Of a stretch of DNA of 14,567 bases, positions 1 to 6,477 are shown one piece after another; positions within the stretch are counted from its first letter, which is position 1; each line of letters begins with the position of its first letter. The notes beneath the pieces were generated by a model, which saw nothing but the letters and a program-made list of their open reading frames with translations, was not told the origin of the DNA and made no database searches. Position numbers and translations under genes: made by a program. The stretch is from an uncultured Porphyromonadaceae bacterium (lineage in GTDB: Bacteria; Bacteroidota; Bacteroidia; Bacteroidales; Muribaculaceae). The stretch covers positions 1-14,567 of the forward strand of contig CALJBF010000251.1 in NCBI GenBank assembly GCA_938027385.1, read 5' to 3'.

Positions 1-2034
1 GCTCGAACTGTACCACACAAGCGGGGCCACACCCTTCCCGCGGGCATAGGCGGCCAGCTCCTCCATCCCCGTGCGGCCGATATTCACATCCCATCCGGCG
101 TCTATCAGCGTATAGGGGTAGCCCATTGCGGCTGCCAGGTCGATAAATTTCCTTATGTCGTCACGGTTGATGCTGTTGTCCTGCCAGAGAATCCAGCTCC
201 AGGTGCCTTTGCCGGGGGCATATTGTTCGGCAGACTCAAAACGTGGCTCCACGACATCCCACGCCACGGTGGTCTCCACCACCGGTTTCAGCGTGTTGCC
301 CACGGTAATGGTACGCCAGGGTGTTGCGCCGGGGAGCGCAAATGCCGGCTCAGAGGTGCCGTTGCCGTTGTTCTCTGCCTCCATCGGGAACGCGATGCGG
401 AACACCCCGTCCTTGCGGTCAGCAAGACGCGAGGCGCAGTAACGACGGTCAACACCGGTCTCGCCGATCAGCGCCCAGCCATCGTCGCCGACTCGGAACA
501 GCGCCGGGAAAGTGAACCCATGGCCGTACTGCGATTTCGTATCGACCGGGGCATCGATAATATATTCCTCCTCATAGCTGGGCTTAGTGCGTTTCCACCC
601 TATCATGGCGTCGCTCTGCGGCGTCAGGAACCCGGTGGCACAGTCGGGCAGACGGAAACCGGTCTTCTCCTCCATCACCCTGGCCGAACGGCGCTCGCCC
701 GACGCGGGGAGCAGGTAGCGGAAAGCCACGTCATTGTCGGCCACAAGAAACTCTACATTGACCGGCACGCCGTCGGAATTCACGAAACCGCATGTCAGCG
801 AGCGTGCGTCAAATTCGGGGTGCGACCTCTTTATGCGGTCAAGAGTATAGCTCTGATGCACCTCGCCATCCTCGACCGATTTCAGCACCAGTCCGTTTGA
901 AAGGTCGGCGAAATCTGTGACCAGGCCGAGCGGCGAGTCGCCGATTATCGTTTTTCCGTCATAGCTTACCGAATAGACCGGCGCGCCCCCGGCCACATCC
1001 ACATTTACAGTCAGGCGCCCGTCGGGGCCGCTGACAGAGGCCGAGCCTATCCCCTTCTGCGGGTCGCCCCATTTCTCCTTAAGGCGCGCCATTTCGTCGG
1101 CAGTGACAGGGATGACCGTGCCGTGGCGCGGATGGAAGTTCAAGGACACCTTGCGATCGGTGTTCCAGAAATTTACCAGATCGGTGGTATCGGAGAAATC
1201 ATAGCCCCCCATCATGTACACGTCGTACATAAGGATATACTTATCTTGACCGATAAGCTTGAACGTTCCTGCCCCCTCGACAGCCTCCTTGGTCTGCTGT
1301 TTGTAGTCGGGCTGCTCGATCCACTTGCCTGAGGTGAGGTTGCGTGTCGTGGCCGAACGGATACCGTTGCCATGCCCCTCGGTCTTGTAGAAGAGATGAT
1401 ACACCCCGTCTTTGTAGACAATATCGCCGTCGATGCACGATTTGCCGTCGGCGGGGACAAAAAACGGTTTCGGCGTCCCCTCGATATCGGTGAAATCCTT
1501 GTTGGCGTAAGCGTAGTAAATGATGTCGGGGCCGTCGCCATGTTTCATCGACCAGTAGACGAGCATCTTGCGGGCTTTAGGATCGTATATCGTCTGCGGT
1601 GCCCAGACACGTTTCAGATCCTCCTGTCCGGGATATTTTTTCTGAATGTTTATGGCCGAGTGCGTCCAGTTTATGAGGTCGCATGACTTCAGCAACACCA
1701 TGCCGCGGTTCGAGTCCCAGCCGAGCGCGCTAACCATATCGGTCACCACCATGTAGAAACAGTTGTCGGGCCCGCGCAGTATATGCGGGTCGCGCACGCC
1801 CCCCGTCTCGGCGATAGCGGCCGAACTGATAACCGGACGGTCGTTGTTAAGGGCCTTGAAGTCATAGCCGTCGTCACTGAGGGCAAACCGTATGGCCTCT
1901 TCGCCACGAGTATTGTCGTTTCCGGTGAAATACGCGAATAGATACCCCGCGAAATCGCTTTCCGAGGGCACACGGTTCTTCGCCACCGCAATCAGCGGCA
2001 GCACAAGCAGCAGAACAAGGATTTTTCTGTTCAT
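1..2034 (-). CDS. Secreted GH43-GH97 fusion glycoside hydrolase (3' end outside window)
   Basis: The reading frame opens at an ATG at 2034 and runs without a stop to base 1, giving 678 residues of a longer protein. Residues 1-18 are a signal peptide (LVLLLVLPLIAVA), so export is expected. Residues about 25-310 look like a GH43 five-bladed propeller. The likely general base is Asp82 (GGVRDPHI), the pKa modulator Asp202 (SCIDGDIVYKDG) and the general acid Glu253 (AVEGAGTF). From about residue 330 the GH97 N-terminal beta-sandwich begins (VSYDGKTIIGDSPLGL) and runs to about 590. The GH97 barrel then starts (TWSWILWQD, LIDAGWD near 645); its catalytic residues lie beyond the window. GH97 enzymes include inverting alpha-glucosidases and retaining alpha-galactosidases, and GH43 enzymes mostly cleave arabinosides and xylosides, so a role in plant or host glycan breakdown is inferred. 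Substrate is unknown. No SusC/SusD partner is visible. Confidence 0.85.
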   Translation of the reverse strand, partial: MNRKILVLLLVLPLIAVAKNRVPSESDFAGYLFAYFTGNDNTRGEEAIRFALSDDGYDFKALNNDRPVISSAAIAETGGVRDPHILRGPDNCFYMVVTDMVSALGWDSNRGMVLLKSCDLINWTHSAINIQKKYPGQEDLKRVWAPQTIYDPKARKMLVYWSMKHGDGPDIIYYAYANKDFTDIEGTPKPFFVPADGKSCIDGDIVYKDGVYHLFYKTEGHGNGIRSATTRNLTSGKWIEQPDYKQQTKEAVEGAGTFKLIGQDKYILMYDVYMMGGYDFSDTTDLVNFWNTDRKVSLNFHPRHGTVIPVTADEMARLKEKWGDPQKGIGSASVSGPDGRLTVNVDVAGGAPVYSVSYDGKTIIGDSPLGLVTDFADLSNGLVLKSVEDGEVHQSYTLDRIKRSHPEFDARSLTCGFVNSDGVPVNVEFLVADNDVAFRYLLPASGERRSARVMEEKTGFRLPDCATGFLTPQSDAMIGWKRTKPSYEEEYIIDAPVDTKSQYGHGFTFPALFRVGDDGWALIGETGVDRRYCASRLADRKDGVFRIAFPMEAENNGNGTSEPAFALPGATPWRTITVGNTLKPVVETTVAWDVVEPRFESAEQYAPGKGTWSWILWQDNSINRDDIRKFIDLAAAMGYPYTLIDAGWDVNIGRTGMEELAAYARGKGVAPLVWYSSS

Positions 2035-2093
2035 GATAAGGATTCAGGGTTCAGGAGTTAAGGTTAGCACAATCGTGTATGTATTCTTCTCCA

Positions 2094-2125
2094 CAAAGTT
2101 AACAATCATTATCGGAATACGCAAA
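2094..2125 (-). promoter_or_regulatory. Bacteroidota promoter for the GH43-GH97 gene
   Basis: On the minus strand TTTG (2125-2122) is followed after exactly 20 bases by TAACTTTG (2101-2094). This fits the Bacteroidota primary sigma pattern TTTG, 19-21 bases, TAnnTTTG. Transcription would start near 2087, giving a leader of about 50 bases before the ATG at 2034. Confidence 0.7.
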
Positions 2126-2162
2126 ACGACATTCTGCTCCAACTGCATGGCCTCTTTAAGTG

Positions 2163-2193
2163 TTGTCATTGTCAGAAAAAATTCATAACTTTG
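2163..2193 (+). promoter_or_regulatory. Bacteroidota promoter for tRNA-Arg
   Basis: TTG at 2163-2165, 20 bases, then TAACTTTG at 2186-2193. The -7 octamer is identical to that of the divergent promoter at 2094-2101. Transcription would start near 2200, about 33 bases before the mature tRNA. The same transcript may feed the lipoprotein gene at 2359 by readthrough. Confidence 0.65.
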
Positions 2194-2232
2194 TGGCCGG
2201 TATGGCCGCCGGTCGGGCGGCTGACGAACAAC

Positions 2233-2307
2233 GCCCTGGTAGTTCAACGGATAGAATAGGTGTTTCCTAAACATTAGATAGCAGTTCGATTCTGCTCCGG
2301 GGTACCA
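2233..2307 (+). tRNA. tRNA-Arg (anticodon CCT)
   Basis: The 75 bases fold as a full cloverleaf. The acceptor is GCCCTGG against CCGGGGT, followed by discriminator A and an encoded CCA. The D stem is GTTC/GAAT. The anticodon stem is GGTGT/ACATT with loop TTCCTAA, so the anticodon is CCT (reads AGG). The variable loop has four bases, and the T arm is AGCAG, TTCGATT, CTGCT. Two G-T pairs occur in the anticodon stem and one closes the acceptor. The gene sits between its own promoter and terminator as a single-tRNA unit. Confidence 0.96.
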
Positions 2308-2310
2308 ATA

Positions 2311-2342
2311 CGGTGTGTCAGGGTTGGCACACCGAATTTTTT
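2311..2342 (+). terminator. Intrinsic terminator after tRNA-Arg
   Basis: CGGTGTG (2311-2317) pairs perfectly with CACACCG (2328-2334) across a 10-base loop, followed by a T-rich run (AATTTTTT). It begins 4 bases after the tRNA CCA and ends only about 17 bases before the lipoprotein start codon. Confidence 0.8.
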
Positions 2343-2358
2343 AAAGGCTGTAGCTGAG

Positions 2359-4395
2359 ATGAAGACCGAAAAATGGCTGAGGCTGTCGCTGGTGCCGCTT
2401 GTGGCGGCGCTCGTGGCGGCATGTGCCTCAATCGGGCGCCCCGAGGGTGGCCCGCGTGACGAGACGGCACCGGTTTTCGTAAGGTCGAACCCGGCCCCGG
2501 GAGCCGTGAAGGTGACCAACAACCGCATCGACATCATCTTCGACGAGAACATCAAGCTCGACGACCCGTCGAACAAGATCGTGGTCTCGCCGGCCCAGAA
2601 GAAGGCCCCGGCAATCTCGTCAGGAGGCCGGCGCGTGTCGGTGGAACTGCGCGACACCCTGCTGCCTGAGACCACCTACACCATCGACTTCTCAGACGCC
2701 ATACGCGACCTCAACGAGGGGAATATCCTCGACGGTTTCGCCACCGATTTCGCCACCGGAGCCGACATCGATACCCTGCGCATCTCGGGCATGGTGTTCG
2801 AGGGGCGCACACTCGAACCGGCCCAGGGGATGGTGGTGGGCGTATACTCGCATCTTGACGATACCACGCTGACCTCGGTGCCACTTGAACGTGTGGCCAA
2901 GACCAATCAGCTCGGGCAGTTCACCATCCGCGGACTCAAGCCGGGCGACTACCATGTGTTCGCCATCGACGACCGCAACCACGACTGGCACTGGGACCGC
3001 TCGGAAAACATAGCGTTCTATCCGGTGACGGTCTCACCCTCGGCAAAGGCCGTAGAGGTCACCGACACGCTCACCGACAACGCCGGCGCCGACTCGATTG
3101 TGGCTCGTGCGGCAACGGCATTCCTTCCCGACGACATCCTGCTGACCTGGTTCAACGAAAACTACCGGGCACAATACCTCAAGAAATATGAGCGGCCGGT
3201 GCGCCGCGCACTCACTTTCGTGCTCGGCGCGCGCCCCGACACGCTGCCGGTATGGACCATCGCCAACGGCCCGTATGCCGGCCGCACCCTCGATGACCCC
3301 GAGATAGCCGCTACCGAACGCCGCGCCGAGGGGGACTCAACCGTCTACTGGCTTAGGCCCGCGGAACTCGTGGCGCAGGACTCGCTGCTCATCGCCGCCC
3401 GCTACCAGAAAACCGACTCGGCCGACCGTCTGGTATGGCAGAGCGACACGCTGAAACTCTTCTTCAAGGAATATAAGTCGAAGAAACAGAAAAAAGCCGA
3501 GGAGGAGGCCGCCAATGACACCGTGCCACCGGAACCGGTATTCATGAACCTGACATGCGAGACAAAAGGCACACAGGATCTGAACCTGCCGCTGAAATTC
3601 TCGTCGACCGAGCCGCTTGACACGCTCATGGCGTCGGCTCTGCGACTGGAGATGCAGGTCGACACGCTGTGGCAGCCGGTACCGCTCGGAGCCGCACAGC
3701 GCGACACACTCACCCCGCGCGTATGGACAATCCCCGTGAAATGGGAGGAGGACACACGCTACCGTCTCGTTGCCGACTCGCTGGCCGTAAGCAACATCTA
3801 CGGCGAACCGATCAGAGGGTTCAAACAGGACTTCACCACGAAGAAGATGTCGGACTACGGTTCGGTGGCGCTGACGCTCAGTGACGTACCGCGCGACACC
3901 GCGGGCACTCCCCTGCCTGTGGTGGTGGAACTGCTTGACAACCGCGACACGCCGGTAAAGACCGTGGCGGCCAAAGGGGGCACCGCCATGTTCGACTATC
4001 TCGCGCCGGGCAAGTATTATGCCCGCGCATTCCTGGATGTGAACGGCAACGGCGTGTGGGATACCGGCAACATGGCCGACTCACTTCAGGCCGAGGATGT
4101 GTTCTACTACCCGAAACGCCTGAATGTGCGCGCCAACTGGGATGTGAACCAGTCGTGGGCACTGTTCGAGACCCCGGTAGACCTGCAGAAACCCCTTGAA
4201 ATCAAGAAAAACAAACCCAAGACAAAGGAACCCCAGCAGCGTCAGACCGACGAGGATGACGAGGAATATGACGAAAACGACCCGTTCGGCAACGGCAATT
4301 CGTGGGGCAACGGCTCGCAATACAACAACGCCCACCGCGGCAACAACCGCGTGACCGGTACCGGCGGCATGCAGACAGTAAAGACACGGCGATGA
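2359..4395 (+). CDS. Ig-like (Big_5/SbsA-type) domain lipoprotein
   Basis: This 678-residue protein starts with a lipoprotein signal peptide with lipobox LVAAC, Cys22 being the likely lipidated residue. Residues about 33-130 resemble the bacterial Ig-like Big_5/SbsA domain (PVFVRSNPAPGAV, IDIIFDENIKLDD, LLPETTYTIDF). Two transthyretin-like or regulatory-domain-like stretches follow, at about 145-215 (GQFTIRGLKPGDYHVFAIDD) and 545-590 (APGKYYARAFLDVNGNG). The C-terminal 60 residues are low complexity: Lys-rich, then acidic, then Gly/Asn-rich. Related lipoproteins precede DUF3822 and rsmD in Bacteroidales; I recall this synteny and have not checked it. Function is unknown. It probably sits on the cell envelope, exposed to the periplasm or surface. 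The stop overlaps the next start by four bases (ATGA), indicating translational coupling. I see no promoter between it and the tRNA terminator. Confidence 0.9.
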   Translation: MKTEKWLRLSLVPLVAALVAACASIGRPEGGPRDETAPVFVRSNPAPGAVKVTNNRIDIIFDENIKLDDPSNKIVVSPAQKKAPAISSGGRRVSVELRDTLLPETTYTIDFSDAIRDLNEGNILDGFATDFATGADIDTLRISGMVFEGRTLEPAQGMVVGVYSHLDDTTLTSVPLERVAKTNQLGQFTIRGLKPGDYHVFAIDDRNHDWHWDRSENIAFYPVTVSPSAKAVEVTDTLTDNAGADSIVARAATAFLPDDILLTWFNENYRAQYLKKYERPVRRALTFVLGARPDTLPVWTIANGPYAGRTLDDPEIAATERRAEGDSTVYWLRPAELVAQDSLLIAARYQKTDSADRLVWQSDTLKLFFKEYKSKKQKKAEEEAANDTVPPEPVFMNLTCETKGTQDLNLPLKFSSTEPLDTLMASALRLEMQVDTLWQPVPLGAAQRDTLTPRVWTIPVKWEEDTRYRLVADSLAVSNIYGEPIRGFKQDFTTKKMSDYGSVALTLSDVPRDTAGTPLPVVVELLDNRDTPVKTVAAKGGTAMFDYLAPGKYYARAFLDVNGNGVWDTGNMADSLQAEDVFYYPKRLNVRANWDVNQSWALFETPVDLQKPLEIKKNKPKTKEPQQRQTDEDDEEYDENDPFGNGNSWGNGSQYNNAHRGNNRVTGTGGMQTVKTRR

Positions 4396-5222
4396 TAGAC
4401 AGGCAGAAAATCACGGCACCCCGGATATGGCAGCTGGTCATTGAGATCAGTTCCACGTCGCTGCACGCGATAGCTTTCCGTCACGACGAGGAACAGACCT
4501 TGCAGACACTGCGTGTCGACCTGCCTGCTACGGCGCCCACCCCGCTCGGAGCGCTTGAGGAGGCCGTCTACAACAATCCTGCGCTGACCGACGATTTCGG
4601 CCGAGTGACGGTGCTGTGGCGGTCGGAACGGTTTGCGGTAATGCCAGGTTTCGTCACCGACGATGCCATCGCCACGGCCGTGCTGCGCGCCCAGTTCCCC
4701 GAGGAGAAATCGCAGGGCGCCACAGAGGTGCTTTTCGACACTCTGGATGGAGCCGACATGCGCATCGCCTACGAGGTGCCCGCAAAACTGCTGGCGTTCA
4801 TACGGCGCACGTTCAACAATCCGGCCATCCACCATCCCCTCACCCCGCAGACATTGTGGTTTGCCGCAAAAAACGCCGGAAGGCCCTCGGGGAAGACACT
4901 CGCCAACCTGGCCGACGACCATCTCGACGTGGTGATACTCGGACAGCGCGCGCCGCTGCTCGTGAACAGTTTCGCACTGACCGATCCCGCCGACGCGGTA
5001 TATTACCTGCTGGCGGCGCGGCGTGTTTTTGAGCTCGCCGACAGCGACGAAATCATACTGGCCGGCTCACAGCACATGCGCGCTGCCGTCTCGCCCCTGC
5101 TCAGGCGCTACGTGGGGTATGTGATGCCTGCCATTTTCCCCGCCGAGATGTTCAGGCTCGGACGCGACATCACCGCATGCCCGTTCGAGATGGCGATTGC
5201 CCCGGCAGTGTTCAACCGCTGA
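4392..5222 (+). CDS. DUF3822 family protein
   Basis: The product is a 276-residue soluble protein of the Bacteroidota-restricted DUF3822 family. It is recognised by its position between the Ig-like lipoprotein and rsmD and by its overall character (WQLVIEISSTSLHAIAF at the start, EEAVYNNPALTDDFGRV, then PAEMFRLGRDITACPFEMAI at the end). I see no signal peptide or membrane segment and no catalytic motif that I can name. I chose the ATG at 4392 because it overlaps the upstream stop (ATGA) and begins where family members start; an in-frame ATG at 4302 would add 30 Arg/Gln-rich residues that belong to the upstream gene's other frame. rsmD follows after 19 bases, so the three genes are probably one transcript. 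The role is unknown. Confidence 0.85.
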   Translation: MIDRQKITAPRIWQLVIEISSTSLHAIAFRHDEEQTLQTLRVDLPATAPTPLGALEEAVYNNPALTDDFGRVTVLWRSERFAVMPGFVTDDAIATAVLRAQFPEEKSQGATEVLFDTLDGADMRIAYEVPAKLLAFIRRTFNNPAIHHPLTPQTLWFAAKNAGRPSGKTLANLADDHLDVVILGQRAPLLVNSFALTDPADAVYYLLAARRVFELADSDEIILAGSQHMRAAVSPLLRRYVGYVMPAIFPAEMFRLGRDITACPFEMAIAPAVFNR

Positions 5223-5241
5223 CCCCCATATCATAAAGACA

Positions 5242-5790
5242 ATGAGAATCATCAGAGGCAAATATGGCCGACGCCGGTTCGACGTGCCCACAAACATCAC
5301 GGCACGCCCCACCACCGACTTCGCCCGCGAGAATATATTCAATGTAATAGAGAATCTTGTCGACTTCGACGACGAGCCCACGGCCCTTGACCTGTTCGCC
5401 GGAACGGGGGCGGTGTCGTTCGAACTGCTGTCGCGCGGCTGCCGGTCGGTGACCTCGGTCGAGAAGGCCAGCGTGCAGGGGCGGTTCATAGCCAAGGTGG
5501 CGAAAGAACTCGGCGCCGACAACCATACGCTGGTGCGCGGCGACGCCCTGCGGTTTATCGACAGTGCGCGGCAGGGGTATGACATCGTCTTCGCCGACCC
5601 GCCGTACGACATGCCCGGTTTCGCCGAAATTCCCGGGAAGGTGCTGGCCTCAAACCTGCTGAAACCGGGGTCGGTTTTCATCATAGAGCACTCTAAAGCG
5701 CACGACTTTTCAGGGCTGCCCCACTTCAGCGAGCACCGCGCCTACGGCTCGGTGAACTTCTCTATCTTCATAATCCCCGAAGAGAAGTAA
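5242..5790 (+). CDS. rsmD: 16S rRNA (guanine966-N2)-methyltransferase RsmD
   Basis: The 182-residue product has the RsmD layout. It starts MRIIRGKYGRRRF, carries the conserved ARPTTDFARENIFNVI segment, the SAM-binding motif I DLFAGTGAVSF (residues 50-60), an acidic residue at the end of strand 2 (Glu74 in SVEKA) and the catalytic DPPY motif at 119-122. The family methylates N2 of G966 in 16S rRNA on assembled 30S particles, using S-adenosylmethionine. The length matches the family (about 180-200 residues). The start at 5242 rather than 5197 is chosen because the family begins with M(R)IIxGxxxGR. It is the last gene of the plus-strand cluster and converges on a small lipoprotein gene, with a giant hairpin between them. 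Confidence 0.95.
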   Translation: MRIIRGKYGRRRFDVPTNITARPTTDFARENIFNVIENLVDFDDEPTALDLFAGTGAVSFELLSRGCRSVTSVEKASVQGRFIAKVAKELGADNHTLVRGDALRFIDSARQGYDIVFADPPYDMPGFAEIPGKVLASNLLKPGSVFIIEHSKAHDFSGLPHFSEHRAYGSVNFSIFIIPEEK

Positions 5791-5802
5791 ACAGGCAGCC
5801 CC

Positions 5803-5887
5803 ATACCTCCCATAAAATTCCATGACTCCCATGGCGCCCATTCCGTGAATGGGAGTTATGGGAGTCATGGGATTTTATGGGGGGTAT
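5803..5887. repeat. 85-base giant hairpin with 9-base periodicity
   Basis: Arms 5803-5832 and 5858-5887 are complementary over 30 positions; 28 are Watson-Crick and two become G-U pairs in RNA. Inside, CCCATTC (5837-5843) pairs with GAATGGG (5847-5853) around the loop CGT. The right half reads as diverged 9-base units (ATGGGAGTT, ATGGGAGTC, ATGGGATTT). It lies between the convergent genes rsmD and the small lipoprotein. Neither side has a T run, so it is not a standard intrinsic terminator, although it may stop or stabilise both transcripts. Confidence 0.85.
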
Positions 5888-5909
5888 AGGTGGGCGATAA
5901 GCCGGAGGG

Positions 5910-6116
5910 TTATTGGGGAGTGGCGGCGGTGTCGGCGGCAATCTGGGTGGCTGACGAGACGTCAACATCGGTAACGACAAGCGAATCACCATTGTCAATG
6001 ACGCCCATTTCGGGATTGTCGACTACCTGGGGTTCGGGCTGTTTCTGCGATGAGGAGCAGGCCGACAGCATTGCCATGGCTACGGCGGCCACGGCCAGCA
6101 TCTGTTTTGCTTTCAT
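5910..6116 (-). CDS. Small lipoprotein of unknown function
   Basis: This 68-residue ORF starts with a clear lipoprotein signal: MKAKQ, a hydrophobic stretch and the lipobox LSAC, with Cys20 followed by SSS. The mature part has about 49 residues, is acidic and polar (QKQPEPQVVDNPEMG, then DNGDSLVVTDVDVSSATQ) and is likely disordered. No enzymatic motif is visible. The start at 6116 has an A-rich upstream region (AAAAACTAAAGATT), common for Bacteroidota translation starts. No clean TAnnTTTG promoter is evident. The recA-side terminator at 6166-6208 separates it from recA, so it needs its own promoter in the roughly 50 bases between or relies on readthrough. It is probably a real gene rather than chance because the signal peptide is complete. 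Confidence 0.75.
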   Translation of the reverse strand: MKAKQMLAVAAVAMAMLSACSSSQKQPEPQVVDNPEMGVIDNGDSLVVTDVDVSSATQIAADTAATPQ

Positions 6117-6165
6117 AATCTTTAGTTTTTAGGGGGGGTAAAAGGGCTGGAATTTTAAAAGTTCA

Positions 6166-6208
6166 TAAATAAAAACGCCCGGCGCAAACATTTTGTTTGC
6201 GCCGGGTG
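6166..6208 (-). terminator. Strong intrinsic terminator of the recA transcript
   Basis: CCCGGCGCAAACA (6178-6190) pairs with TGTTTGCGCCGGG (6194-6206), 13 perfect pairs around a TTT loop, extendable by two pairs. On the minus strand it is followed by a T-rich stretch (GTTTTTATTTAT). It lies about 270 bases beyond the recA stop, implying a long structured 3' untranslated region. Confidence 0.85.
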
Positions 6209-6477
6209 TGATGGGGGAACTGCGGGGGGAGTGGCAGCCACTCGGGCCGGCTCTCGGGCCGGCTCTCGGACTGGCGGACACTCCGGGCTGAAACCCGGAA
6301 GCGGGAACAAACCGCGTTACCGACCTGCCATTTGCAGAGCCTTCAGGATGAGTGCCTGTTTACTATGAGGGGGCACCGGGAGGGCACCGCCGGAGAGGTG
6401 AGCCGAAAGGCTGGCACCTGAAGAGAGGCAAGGGCAACCCTGGAGGCGAGGGCCGCAAGAGCGCTCCCGGGGGCGGG
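6209..6477. other. Gene-free, GC-rich, hairpin-rich spacer after recA
   Basis: No credible ORF is present. Read on the plus strand, the stretch holds a series of short inverted repeats: AGTGGC/GCCACT at 6230-6242; TCCGGG/CCCGGA at 6282-6299; GCGG/CCGC at 6301-6315; CTGC/GCAG at 6325-6337; CAGG/CCTG at 6344-6358; and AGGTG-AGCC-GAAA-GGCT-GG-CACCT at 6396-6419, with a GAAA tetraloop. A 12-base unit (CTCGGGCCGGCT) is repeated in tandem at 6241-6264, and GGGCACCG occurs twice 12 bases apart (6371 and 6383). It could be the recA 3' untranslated region, a separate small RNA on either strand, or decayed repeat DNA. It does not match the RNase P, tmRNA or SRP RNA signatures that I know. Confidence 0.5.

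Noticed and set aside
223..900. 225-residue plus-strand ORF
   Set aside because: It is fully antisense to the GH97 part of the fusion gene, which carries clear domain motifs and a signal peptide. The plus-strand product is Arg/His-rich with no recognisable domain.
2200..2360. Integration site of a mobile element at tRNA-Arg
   Set aside because: tRNA 3' ends are common attachment sites, but no integrase, repeated tRNA end or change in gene character is visible nearby.
4242..4922. 226-residue minus-strand ORF
   Set aside because: It lies antisense across the lipoprotein-DUF3822 junction. The plus-strand genes have the ATGA coupling and family features.
6220..6340. Cobalamin- or SAM-type riboswitch on the plus strand
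   Set aside because: Fragments such as GACCTGCC and TGAAACCCGG recall these families, but the conserved cores are incomplete. No plus-strand gene follows, because recA is on the other strand.
6209..6477. RNase P RNA, tmRNA or SRP RNA
   Set aside because: None of the universal core motifs that I know for these RNAs is present on either strand.
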